A stretch of 41,998 nt of DNA from an uncultured Myxococcales bacterium (GTDB lineage Bacteria > Myxococcota_A > Polyangia > Nannocystales > Nannocystaceae), in the NCBI GenBank assembly GCA_902826865.1, contig CADEGN010000034.1:1-41998 (forward strand), in the 5' to 3' direction. A program made the position numbers and the translations under genes. A model generated the notes under the pieces. The model was not told the origin of the DNA, made no database searches, and worked only from the letters and a program-made list of their open reading frames with translations. Below are positions 8,875 through 17,037 of this stretch, in pieces. Position 1 is the first letter of the stretch. Each line of letters opens with the position of its first letter.

Positions 8875-8947
8875 CCTCGGCGCCACGACGACGCACGAGC
8901 CGTCCCCGCGTCCCTGGACGTCCGGCCCGACGCGCCGCCGGAACCGC

Positions 8948-8971
8948 CGCCGTTGAACGGCGTGCTATCAT
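8948..8971 (+). promoter_or_regulatory. extended -10 promoter with embedded 7-1-7 palindrome
   Basis: A perfect palindrome CGCCGTTGAACGGCG (8948-8962) is followed at once by TGCTATCAT (8963-8971). The latter is a good extended -10 element (TGN plus TATCAT). The GTG start of the next gene at 8978 is only seven bases past it, and no Shine-Dalgarno is present. Transcription would therefore start at or next to the start codon, a leaderless arrangement. The palindrome lies in the promoter spacer, where a small dimeric DNA-binding protein would repress. Regulatory role is inferred. Confidence 0.5.
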
Positions 8972-8977
8972 CGACCG

Positions 8978-9220
8978 GTGACCGACGACGACGGGGACCG
9001 ACGCAGGCGCGCGGCGGAACGCCGGGCTCGCATCGTTCTTCGTAAGACCACGCTCGAGGACGGCGAGCACGACTTGAATCCGATCCGGGGGAACGACGCG
9101 ATCACGCTCGTGACGCGCCTCAGCGCGTCGAGCTGGAGCATCACCGGGCTCCCGATGCCCGGGTATGCTAGGGGCGAGATCCCCTGCCGCTTCGTGCCCG
9201 CGGCGAGGTGGCCCACGTGA
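8978..9220 (+). CDS. small basic protein, partner of the nucleotidyltransferase
   Basis: This is an 80-residue protein read from GTG 8978. It starts with a charged, Arg-rich stretch (DDDGDRRRRAAERRARIVLR). A globular core (LNPIRGNDAITLVTRLSASS) follows, and it ends in PCRFVPAARWPT. I do not know a named family for it. My recollection is that similar small proteins precede minimal nucleotidyltransferases in other bacteria, so it looks like the conserved partner. It overlaps the next gene by 4 nt (GTGA) and sits directly behind a palindromic promoter. It may be the regulatory or antitoxin half of a two-gene module, but this is inference. Confidence 0.75.
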   Translation: MTDDDGDRRRRAAERRARIVLRKTTLEDGEHDLNPIRGNDAITLVTRLSASSWSITGLPMPGYARGEIPCRFVPAARWPT

Positions 9221-9684
9221 TCGAGCTACCCGACGACTTTCGCGACATCCTGGTCGAGCTCCACGATGCCGGCGCGGAGTTCGTGGTGCTCGGCGGGCAC
9301 GCCGTGGGCTTTCACGGACATCCCCGGGCGACCAAGGATCTCGACATCCTCGTGCGCGCGACCCCGGCGAACGCCGCGCGAGTCTATCGCGCGTTGGCCC
9401 GATTCGGCGCCCCACTCGAGTCGTTCGCGGTGTCGGAGGCCGATTTCGCCGATTACCACGGCGTGCTGCAGATCGGCGTTCCTCCGCTGCGTATCGACAT
9501 TCTCACCCAGGCGAGCGGGATTTCGTTCGATGCGGCCGTCGCCGACGGAAACACGATCGACCTCGGCGCGCGGCGCATCCCGATCATCGGACTCACCGCG
9601 CTGCTCGCGAACAAGCGCGCCGCTGCGCGCCTGCAGGATCTCGCCGACGTCGCCGCTCTCGAGGCCGTCGCTCGCAAGGGATAG
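9217..9684 (+). CDS. minimal nucleotidyltransferase (AbiEii/DUF6036-like)
   Basis: The 155-residue protein is a stand-alone nucleotidyltransferase-fold domain. The nucleotide-binding motif VVLGGHAVGFHGHPRATKDL leads into the metal-binding DLDILV (about residues 33-38). A third acidic position lies in RIDILTQASG (about 90). A short C-terminal helix carries LTALLANKRAAARLQDLADV. GTG 9217 is preferred because it makes a GTGA overlap with the partner gene and has GAGGTGG seven bases upstream. GTG 9208 is also possible. Relatives include toxin-like and antiphage nucleotidyltransferases and aminoglycoside-type transferases. The substrate cannot be read from sequence. Confidence 0.85.
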   Translation: MIELPDDFRDILVELHDAGAEFVVLGGHAVGFHGHPRATKDLDILVRATPANAARVYRALARFGAPLESFAVSEADFADYHGVLQIGVPPLRIDILTQASGISFDAAVADGNTIDLGARRIPIIGLTALLANKRAAARLQDLADVAALEAVARKG

Positions 9685-9892
9685 CCATGATTGTGCTCGC
9701 GTGCTCGCCGGCGTTCTTCGGCGACCTCCCGCATGCGACCGCGTAACCGCCGCCATCAGCGATCGTTGGCCACCTTGGACCCGTGTAGAGCACCATCAAC
9801 ACGCTCGCCTTCGAGCAGTCGCTCGGGCGGGAGCGGCGGACGTCCGGTCGCGCTGTACATCCCGTCGAAGACCGGTACCATCCCTTCGGGGG

Positions 9893-12055
9893 ATGAGGCG
9901 CGCACGTCACAGTCGCGGCCGAGGCAGCCCGTCTGCGTTTGCCGTCCTCGCAGCAAACGCGTGCCTGATCGAGCCCACGCCGGGGTTCGACGCATCGACC
10001 ACCAGCGGCACATCGACGACCGCGGCCTCGGCCGCGGCGGTCTCCTCCTCGTCCGCTTCCGGATCCGGCAGCGGCGGCTCACCGAGCTCCACGGAGTCTT
10101 CGGGGGACACAACCACGGGCGATGACCCGGTGCTGCCCTTGCCGCCGCGCGGCTACCAGTCTCGACCGTGCGGCTTCGACTTCGACAAGGACGGCATCGT
10201 TGGCGAACGCAGTCCCGATCCGTTGCTGGACGAGTGCGACATCTGCAACGGCACCACCGAAGACCCCGACGGCGACGGCTTTGCGCAACCCATGCTGTAC
10301 GTGGACTGCGACGCTGGCGTCGATCCCGACATCACGATCACCGGAGCCTGCCGAGATCCCGTCGGTCCCTGCAAGACGATCAACCGGGCCAACCGCGAGA
10401 TCCCCTTTGCAGGGGGGCCGGCGGATGAACATGGCGTCGTTTGCTTTCGCGGCACGTGCCGCGAAATGGTCGAGGTCCGTAGCGGTCGCCCTGAGATCAT
10501 CGCTCGACCCGCCACCGGGATCGAACGACGGGCGTTCGATTACCCCGCAAAGCCCTCGATGATCGTGGGTTGGGATTCCGACGCCGACGGAGACTACCCG
10601 CCGCACGACGCCGATGATGTGGCCGTGCTCGAGCCCACAGCCGCGATGCCGTTCGCGCTGCAGCTCGATGTCGGCGCGTACAACTCACCCTCCCATGATG
10701 TCGAGCTCGCACACTTCGTCGTGTCAGTTCAGGTCGAGCCGGGGGTCGCGGCGCCCAACACCGCCCTGCTCTCGTCGGCGCTGGCGGTGCCCGTCCCCCA
10801 CGAACGGATCCACGTTCACGACCTCTCGATCCGTTCGTTGCGACAGGGCCGGCCCTCCGCTGAACGACCGATCGTCGGGTTCGACCTGCGCGGCTGGGGC
10901 CCGGAAGGAACTCCCCCGGTGGCATCGCAGTTGCGCTACTTCGCCATCGAGAACGTCGAGTTCCGCGACCACGGCGGCTTCATCTTTGCGGCCCACGCCG
11001 ACGTGCAAGACGACGAATCGGGTCCGATCCGCATCGCCAACCTCACGACCACCGCGCAGGCGTGCGACAAGGCCGAATGCGCCGCGGCGGCCACAACCTC
11101 GGTATGGCGCGTCGCAGGCTGGGTGCGTGAGGTCGAGATCCTTTCGAGTGTGTTCGACGCGGGCACGGATGCCTGGTACCCGCACGAGGGCAGCGACGCC
11201 ATGGCCGACGCCGGCCCGACCGCGATCGTGGTGGGTGAGTGCAGCCACGACGTCGCGATCGTCCACAACGAGTTCGTCGGCTGGGCGACGGCGGTCCGGG
11301 TCGAAGCCAATGGCAATGGCGCAGTGCCGAACTCGCCCGGCACTCACCCCTGCCAGGGTCGCAATGTCGATCTCATCCGCATCGAGGGCAACGTGGTACG
11401 CGACACGAGCGACCGCCTCGTCGGCACGACCGTGCCGTGGGTGGTCCGAACCGCCCACCCAACTCCGGCGATCACCGATGCAAACACCGTCGGCCTGGTG
11501 GAGATCGTCAACAACGCGACGACACTCGACCACGGCCTGGTCGGTTGCGCATGGTTGCAGGTCTGGGGCGCCGGCGCTGGCCCCGTGCGGCTCGACCACA
11601 ACACCTGCATCGGCGCGATCCAAACCAACGTGCCCTATGCCGAGGCGGCGCTCATCCGCGTGCTTGCCCCGCGACCGGGCGGCCTCGACCCAATCGCCGA
11701 CGTCTCGCTGCGCGGCCAGCTGTTCGCCGGCCAGGCCGATGGCGATGTCGCGATCCTTCTCGCGGCCCCTCCGGGCGCTTGGACGGCGGCGGACAACGTC
11801 TTTTCGCCCGGTGCGACCTTCCGCTGGCAAACCGACGGCCCAACCGAGCTACCCGCGTGGAGGGCTGTTTCGGGGCAAGACGCCGCGTCCGTCTCCTGTG
11901 AGCCCGCCCTTGTACCGGCCGACTTCCACCTCGATGCGCAAGACATCTGCGCCGGCGACCGGGCGCGCCCGCTTGCGACCATCGACGATGATATCGACGG
12001 CGATGTTCGCCCCGCCGCTGCGCCGTGGGACGCAGGTGCAGACCAGCGGCCGTAG
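9893..12055 (+). CDS. surface lipoprotein, right-handed beta-helix / choice-of-anchor Q type
   Basis: ATG 9893 gives 720 residues. The N-terminus has basic residues, then a short hydrophobic core ending in LAANAC (lipobox-like), followed by an extreme Ser/Thr/Gly linker (about residues 33-80). Next comes a Cys/Asp-rich calcium-repeat-like segment (FDFDKDGIVGERSPDP, NGTTEDPDGDGFAQP). The bulk consists of short beta-strand rungs with Asn/Asp turns typical of parallel beta-helices (LDHNTCIG, IVHNEFVGWATAVRVEANG). The end, WDAGADQRP, matches the terminal signature of choice-of-anchor Q proteins. Such folds bind or cleave polysaccharides, but no lyase residues were identified. The frame upstream of 9893 is open but overlaps the nucleotidyltransferase gene and is not coding-like. 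Confidence 0.85.
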   Translation: MRRARHSRGRGSPSAFAVLAANACLIEPTPGFDASTTSGTSTTAASAAAVSSSSASGSGSGGSPSSTESSGDTTTGDDPVLPLPPRGYQSRPCGFDFDKDGIVGERSPDPLLDECDICNGTTEDPDGDGFAQPMLYVDCDAGVDPDITITGACRDPVGPCKTINRANREIPFAGGPADEHGVVCFRGTCREMVEVRSGRPEIIARPATGIERRAFDYPAKPSMIVGWDSDADGDYPPHDADDVAVLEPTAAMPFALQLDVGAYNSPSHDVELAHFVVSVQVEPGVAAPNTALLSSALAVPVPHERIHVHDLSIRSLRQGRPSAERPIVGFDLRGWGPEGTPPVASQLRYFAIENVEFRDHGGFIFAAHADVQDDESGPIRIANLTTTAQACDKAECAAAATTSVWRVAGWVREVEILSSVFDAGTDAWYPHEGSDAMADAGPTAIVVGECSHDVAIVHNEFVGWATAVRVEANGNGAVPNSPGTHPCQGRNVDLIRIEGNVVRDTSDRLVGTTVPWVVRTAHPTPAITDANTVGLVEIVNNATTLDHGLVGCAWLQVWGAGAGPVRLDHNTCIGAIQTNVPYAEAALIRVLAPRPGGLDPIADVSLRGQLFAGQADGDVAILLAAPPGAWTAADNVFSPGATFRWQTDGPTELPAWRAVSGQDAASVSCEPALVPADFHLDAQDICAGDRARPLATIDDDIDGDVRPAAAPWDAGADQRP

Positions 12056-12625
12056 GCACCGGCTCATTGTTACTTTCGCGTGTACGTGAAATTCGTGAGT
12101 CCGTACCTCTTCGACTCGCTCAAGTTCTTCACGATCAACGAGGGTGGCCCGTGCGATGGCGGGATCGATTTTGGGGGCCTCGGATTCAATCAAGGGCAGG
12201 TGCCGAGCATCGATATCGGTGATGACTGGCGCTTCGGTAGCTACGGCAGCGGTTACCTCGAGCAGAACATGGGCCCGGAGCGCAGCTTCTTGGTCGACGA
12301 GTGGAATTTTCTCGAGTTTCACATCCTGCTCAACACGGTCGGCATGAGCGATGGCGTGCTCGAGGTGTGGCTTGACAATTGTGGCACCGACGGCTCGGCG
12401 TGCTCGGGCACACCGACGAAGGTGATCGAGCGTACCGACGTCGTTTGGCGCGACACGTCGATGGAAATGACCACGTTCTGGAAGGAAAACTGGAGCAACC
12501 CACCCTCGAGTGGCAACTCGCTGATCGACAACCTGGTGATCTCGACCGCGGGGCCGATCGGGTTTTTCGGCGTCACTCCCAACCCACCGCCTGCGGCCCC
12601 GACTGGCCTTCAGATCAGCGGGTAG
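12056..12625 (+). pseudogene. 5'-truncated paralogue of the lectin-like secreted protein at 12831
   Basis: The frame codes for about 190 residues that align with the C-terminal half of the intact protein at 12831-13820. Shared landmarks are the strand after YFRVYVKF, WNFLEFHILLNTVG against WYFFEMRVTAHPTDG, EVWLDNCGTDG against QLWINDCGPAG, and the common end AGPIGFFGVTPNPPPAAPT. No signal peptide or good start is present. It begins immediately after, and in the same frame as, the TAG of the beta-helix gene (12053-12055). This is what a deletion that removed the first half would leave. A GTG at 12080 could start a cytoplasmic 181-residue piece, which would be unlikely to work. Confidence 0.7.
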
Positions 12626-12830
12626 ATCCACTTGACGGTCGCTCGGTGCGCCGTCGCCGAAATCTCGACCCGGGGCCGTTGCCTGGCGCCGTCCCGGATG
12701 CCAGGAAGCACACCAGGAGTCGTTGATTGATCTCGCCCGGGTCGCGCTCCGCCACGGTGCCGGCAAATGCGGCGCTCTGCCGCGAGCGGGCCGTTCCCAG
12801 TCGAACCCTCTCGTGAGACCATGATCCACG

Positions 12831-13820
12831 ATGCGGCAACAGCTCTGGAGGGGCCCCTGGTTGCTGGGATTAGCCCCGCTGCTGTTGCCGATCGGGGCCC
12901 AGGCCGATCCGTATTACAACTCCTCCGAACCGGGTTGCGACGGTAGCGACCCGAACGTGGTGTTCTGCGAGGACTTCGAGGTCTCGGGCGAGGCGAACTT
13001 TCCCGATGGCCATTGGTACGGCGAGAACTGCGACGTGGCCAACGACAACGGCGGTATCGGTGCGCAAACCAAGGGATGGTGCGGGTCGATCTACGCCGAA
13101 CCCATCACGCCCGACGGGGCGGGTGTGTGTGGGCCGGGCACCACGCCCTTTGGTGATTGTGTTGGTACGGCGGGCACGAAGACGGACACGAGCGCGCGCA
13201 ACATGGCCCTGCGACACCTCAAGACGCCCGTTTGTGGCGCGAGCGGCTCGGAGCAATGCGGGGTCGACACCCTGTATGTGCGGTGGTATGCGAAGTGGCT
13301 CGAGGGCTACCAGTTCGGTGCCGAGAAGCACCTGGCCTTCACAACAGACACCGCTGATATCGCGTTTGGCAACGTTCAGCTCAACTGCGGGGCCGGGCGC
13401 GCATCGCCGGATGCGACTCCCTACATCCAGATCATCCATGGCGAAGATCTGTGTCAGTCCCCGAACGTCAGTGACATCGTCATCAACTCGGGCAGATGGT
13501 ATTTCTTCGAAATGCGGGTGACTGCCCACCCGACCGACGGCGTCGTCCAGCTGTGGATCAACGATTGCGGTCCCGCGGGCACCACATGCGGGGACGCTCC
13601 GATCCTGCGCACAGAGCTGATGGAGATCGAGTTGCCGGGCAACGTCAACGGCGATCAGATCGAGACCATCTGGCTCGAGAGCTGGGCAAATCCGATCTCG
13701 ACTGGCACCGGACCGTACTGGGACAACCTAAGGGCGAGCTTGGTCGGTCCGATCGGCTTTGGAGCAGGCGGTGTCGCGAATCCACCGCCGGCCTCGCCCA
13801 CGCAGTTGCGCGCCGAGTAG
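12831..13820 (+). CDS. secreted lectin/glycan-lyase-like protein
   Basis: The 329-residue protein has a standard signal peptide (LLGLAPLLLPIGAQA, cleavage before DPYYN). The mature part starts with a Cys-containing cap (NVVFCEDFEVSGEANFPDG). It then follows the jelly-roll pattern of concanavalin-like heparin-lyase relatives: LYVRWYAKWLEGYQFG, WYFFEMRVTAHPTDG, VQLWINDCGPAG and YWDNLRASLVGPIGF. It ends in a Pro-rich tail (GGVANPPPASPTQLRAE). Eight or more cysteines suggest disulphides and export. No catalytic residues could be assigned, so binding rather than cleavage is equally possible. The truncated copy just upstream shows the family was tandemly duplicated. Confidence 0.82.
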   Translation: MRQQLWRGPWLLGLAPLLLPIGAQADPYYNSSEPGCDGSDPNVVFCEDFEVSGEANFPDGHWYGENCDVANDNGGIGAQTKGWCGSIYAEPITPDGAGVCGPGTTPFGDCVGTAGTKTDTSARNMALRHLKTPVCGASGSEQCGVDTLYVRWYAKWLEGYQFGAEKHLAFTTDTADIAFGNVQLNCGAGRASPDATPYIQIIHGEDLCQSPNVSDIVINSGRWYFFEMRVTAHPTDGVVQLWINDCGPAGTTCGDAPILRTELMEIELPGNVNGDQIETIWLESWANPISTGTGPYWDNLRASLVGPIGFGAGGVANPPPASPTQLRAE

Positions 13821-14180
13821 CCGGCACGCGTGATTAACCGGCGATCGGCAGTCGATCCGCAACCACGCCCGGTCGGCATCGACGGCGGTTCGGCCGCAGA
13901 CCAAAGGCCGTGCCCCATGTGGAGCGCACGACCGACGATCGTGGCGCCGCCGCCCGTGATCGTGACCGCCGCGTTGGGTACCCGCGTTGGGTCCGTGAAC
14001 CGAACGTCACGCATGTCGGGCAAGAAGGCCCAGTGACGCTTGCCCACATCGGCGACAGATTCACCTCCCGGCCGACAAAGGGACGCATAGGGTCCCAGCC
14101 TTCACCAATCTGCACCTCCCACCTCACGTCGGTGCGATGTATCGCTGGAGCGTGCGGCCGCTCTCGGGTGTAATTGCGAG
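13821..14180. other. 360-bp gap with a possible decayed minus-strand coding segment
   Basis: No intact gene is supported. On the minus strand two overlapping frames look protein-like in sequence: RWEVQIGEGWDPMRPFVG in one, then RDVRFTDPTRVPNAAVTI and GRALHMGHGLWSAAEPP in another. Reading them as one would need a frameshift near 14045. This may be a pseudogene remnant of unknown family. The plus strand must hold the promoter of the von Willebrand A lipoprotein, but no clear hexamers were found. Confidence 0.3.
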
Positions 14181-15638
14181 ATGCTGCGCCCGTCTGCCTG
14201 GCTGAGCGTTTCCTTCCTCTCAATTGCTTGCGCCAAGCAGAGCTCCGGCGATGGCGGCGAGTCGACCGAGAGCGGCGGGATCAACCTGTCGGCGACGGCG
14301 GGCGAGACGGGACCCAAGCTCGACCTCGGTGCTGGCGAGGGATCTACCGGTGGCCCAAGTTGCGATGTGGATCAAGGTTGCAGCAATCGCCTCGACCTCC
14401 TCTTTGTCGTCGACAACTCGGGATCGATGGCTGAAGAGCAGCTCAACTTGGCGCTCAACTTTCCAGAGTTGATCGCGGGCCTGAGCGAGCTGACCGACGT
14501 GGACGGAAACCCCCTCCAGATCGATGCGAACATCATGGTTACCACGACCGACGTCGGTAACCCGCTGTGTACGCCGTACTACCGCCCGAGTCGCTCGCCG
14601 GAGCAGGGCGCTCCGATCGCATCGTCATGTACCGACCGCATCGACCGCTTCACCAGTATTGGGCTCGATCCGGTCGAGCGCGAAGATGCGTGCACGATGG
14701 CGTGCCCCAACCCGATCGCCCCTGAGGGCGATTTCATCAACTTCAACGCGTCTGGGACCAACGTTCCCAATGCCGACCCTATCGATATTGACGGGGACGG
14801 GGAGCCCGACAGCAACGTTGCCCAAGCCCTCGCGTGTATTGGCCCGCAGGGCATCGACGGTTGCGGGTACGAGTCGCAGCTCGAGGCGATGCGCCGCGCT
14901 CTCGATCCGGACGCGACCTGGAACGGGGGTGGGACGCCGTTTGTTCGAGATGGCGGCGTATTGGGGGTGGTTATCATCAGCGATGAGGTGGACTGCTCAC
15001 TCGCCGATGAGTCCGTGATGACCAACGAGGCATACATGCTCACGCACCCGGACACCATGCAGCCGCAGCAGTCGAGCGGCTTGTGCTGGAAGGCCGGCGT
15101 CACCTGCGACGGGCCCGACGGCGACGGCGTGTTTTCCAACTGTCATTCGGCCGGCGACGGACTCGTGGCCGTCAACGAGTATATCGACCTGCTCAAGGCA
15201 CAAGGTCGGCCGGTGGTCATGCTCGGCATCGTCGGGGTACCGGTCGTGACCGCGCGGAGCCCGGAGCCCCCGTATCAGCCGACCGAAGGCGGTGTAGATG
15301 CGCTGGTCTATCGGCGCTGGAAAGATCCCGAGTTCCCTACCGGCGACGTCTTGCCGGCGGAGTGGACAGCCGGGGCCACGGCCGCCGACAAAGAGTGGGA
15401 GTTTGGGATCGGGCCCGGCTGTACCGGTCAAGATGGCGACGCCTTCACGGGACAGGCCACGCCACCGACGCGCATCATCGAGGTATGCCAGGCACTCGAT
15501 GTGCCCGATGATCCGGACACGACGGCCGACGAGGCAAGGATCCGCTGCTGCATCGAGTCGATCTGTGACACGACCTTCGCGAACGCGCTCCGCTGCCTCA
15601 CCGGACTCATCTCGCAGAACTCCGATCCAGTGGGTTAG
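14181..15638 (+). CDS. von Willebrand factor A domain lipoprotein
   Basis: From ATG 14181 the protein is 485 residues, with a short signal peptide ending in the lipobox LSIAC (SVSFLSIACAKQSSG) and a Gly/Ser/Glu linker. The vWA domain starts at DLLFVVDNSGSMAEEQ, which contains the full MIDAS DxSxS metal site (about residues 74-85). It continues through LGVVIISDEVDCS and PVVMLGIVGVPVV. Inserted loops carry paired cysteines and an Asp-rich calcium-like segment (PIDIDGDGEPDSN). The C-terminus has a Cys cluster (RIRCCIESICDTTF). A role as a surface adhesion or protein-binding factor is expected for the domain; the ligand is unknown. It is convergent with the secreted cluster downstream. Confidence 0.9.
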   Translation: MLRPSAWLSVSFLSIACAKQSSGDGGESTESGGINLSATAGETGPKLDLGAGEGSTGGPSCDVDQGCSNRLDLLFVVDNSGSMAEEQLNLALNFPELIAGLSELTDVDGNPLQIDANIMVTTTDVGNPLCTPYYRPSRSPEQGAPIASSCTDRIDRFTSIGLDPVEREDACTMACPNPIAPEGDFINFNASGTNVPNADPIDIDGDGEPDSNVAQALACIGPQGIDGCGYESQLEAMRRALDPDATWNGGGTPFVRDGGVLGVVIISDEVDCSLADESVMTNEAYMLTHPDTMQPQQSSGLCWKAGVTCDGPDGDGVFSNCHSAGDGLVAVNEYIDLLKAQGRPVVMLGIVGVPVVTARSPEPPYQPTEGGVDALVYRRWKDPEFPTGDVLPAEWTAGATAADKEWEFGIGPGCTGQDGDAFTGQATPPTRIIEVCQALDVPDDPDTTADEARIRCCIESICDTTFANALRCLTGLISQNSDPVG

Positions 15639-15663
15639 AAGCGCCTCGCGCTAGTGGGAACTC

Positions 15664-15686
15664 TGCGTCGGCTGCTTCACGACGCA
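15664..15686. terminator. hairpin in the convergent gap
   Basis: TGCGTCG (15664-15670) pairs with CGACGCA (15680-15686) across a 9-nt loop. It lies in the 61-bp gap between two convergent genes. No T-run is present, so it would be a weak bidirectional terminator at best. Confidence 0.3.
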
Positions 15687-15699
15687 CCAAGCCCCCAGA

Positions 15700-17037
15700 C
15701 TACTCGTCCTCGGCCGGCGCGCCCTTCTCGATCCACCGCTCGATGATCTCGAGTTCCTCAGGCGCCAGGTCCGGCGCCCCTGGCGGTGGCATCTGCGTGC
15801 CGATCCGATCTTCGCAGCTACCGCGAAGCTTGCACATCAGCCAACTCGCGTCGGCATCCCCAGGAACGACCAGCGAGCGTTCGGGTCGCTGCGTCGAGGG
15901 CCGATCGACCAGATTCGCGTAGACAGCCCCCTCCGAGAGGTCGAGCCCGCCGGCCGGCATGTCTTCGCCGATATGGCACGCACTGCCGCCGCAACTGCGG
16001 GCGACAATGTCGTGGACACGGTCGCCCGGGCCACAGATGCCCAGCCCGATCGGATCAAAATCGCAGCCTTCGTACTCGATCGGATCGTCGTCAGAGATCT
16101 CCAACACGCTGGCATCCGCGGATAGCTGCGCCACGAAGCAGCCAAGCGCACGCGTCGCCTCATCACTCCACGTGCGACACTGCCGGGGCATGACGTCGCC
16201 GTAGGTGTCGTCGAAGAGGCGAAGGATGAGATAGCTGCCGAGCGGATCGCCTGGGGCGATCATCACGCCCGCCCCGTCGCCGACGGTGCCGTTGCCGTTC
16301 GGGTCCGCGACCCGCAACAACAGCTCATCCCAGGGATAGGCACGATCATCGAGAAACTGCCGAACCGAATCGGTCGCTACGCCGAGATCGAGCACGATCG
16401 CCTTGGGTTCCACAACCATCACGGACGCGCCGCCGGTGCCGATCGCGATGACGTCCTCACCCCGGTGGACCTCGACGCCGCGGTCGTCGACGGCGGGAAG
16501 TGCGACGAGTTCCTCGACGAGCTCGAGGCGAACGCTCGAGATTTCCCCCCACTCGGCGTCGCTCGGTTCACCGATCGCGCGGGCGATCTCAACGTCGATC
16601 TCGAGCTCGGGAAAGACCAGATGATCGCCGCGCGGCTCGCAGAAATCGTGCATCTGCCCGTGGGTCTCCACCCACGAGTTGCACGGCTGGTCGATCATCG
16701 CGACAAGCCCGGCAACCGTGTGCAGATCCGGATAGGCATCCGAGTTGTGGCATACACCGACGTTGGGCGAGCACGTCGGTGCCATCGCCTGCGTGAAGAG
16801 CTCCCCAATCGTGGCGTACACGATGGGTCGAGGACCGTCGCCGTCGGCCGCTCCGGTTTCTCCGAGCGGGCCGGTGCTTCCGGGCGCGTGCGTGTCGACC
16901 CCCTCGCCGTTCGCCCCGCCGTCACCCGACGCGGTCGTTCCCCCGCTGCCGTGGTGCTGCGAATCCGACGTCGCGTCGCGACCGGCATAGCAAGCCGCGC
17001 CGACCATCACGCCCAGATACCAGACGCGCGGCGGCAT
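15700..17037 (-). CDS. Cys-rich lipoprotein with planctomycete cytochrome-like motifs
   Basis: ATG 17037 shares one base with the stop of the DUF1501 gene; the product is 445 residues. The signal peptide ends at VGAACYAG (lipobox) and a Gly/Ser/Asp linker follows. Two cysteine-histidine clusters resemble those in PSCyt1-type domains: CSPNVGVCH (about residue 88) and SCGGSACHIGEDMPAGGLDL (about 355). The end GTQMPPPGAPDLAPEELEI and IERWIEKGAP is the classic C-terminus of these cytochrome-like domains. The Cys spacing is not CxxCH, so covalent haem is unlikely; a disulphide is more probable. It is the last gene of the three-gene secreted operon. Confidence 0.82.
   Translation of the reverse strand: MPPRVWYLGVMVGAACYAGRDATSDSQHHGSGGTTASGDGGANGEGVDTHAPGSTGPLGETGAADGDGPRPIVYATIGELFTQAMAPTCSPNVGVCHNSDAYPDLHTVAGLVAMIDQPCNSWVETHGQMHDFCEPRGDHLVFPELEIDVEIARAIGEPSDAEWGEISSVRLELVEELVALPAVDDRGVEVHRGEDVIAIGTGGASVMVVEPKAIVLDLGVATDSVRQFLDDRAYPWDELLLRVADPNGNGTVGDGAGVMIAPGDPLGSYLILRLFDDTYGDVMPRQCRTWSDEATRALGCFVAQLSADASVLEISDDDPIEYEGCDFDPIGLGICGPGDRVHDIVARSCGGSACHIGEDMPAGGLDLSEGAVYANLVDRPSTQRPERSLVVPGDADASWLMCKLRGSCEDRIGTQMPPPGAPDLAPEELEIIERWIEKGAPAEDE

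Noticed and set aside
9266..9892. Extension of the beta-helix lipoprotein upstream
   Set aside because: It overlaps the nucleotidyltransferase in another frame, and the lipoprotein signal begins only at 9893.
12610..12839. Short minus-strand open frames between the truncated and intact lectin-like genes
   Set aside because: Three frames are open because of GC content. One has a slightly protein-like end, but there is no start with a ribosome site and no known motif.
15700..17037. Haem-binding sites in the cytochrome-like lipoprotein
   Set aside because: The cysteine-histidine clusters are spaced CxxxxCH or wider, not CxxCH, so covalent c-type haem was not called.
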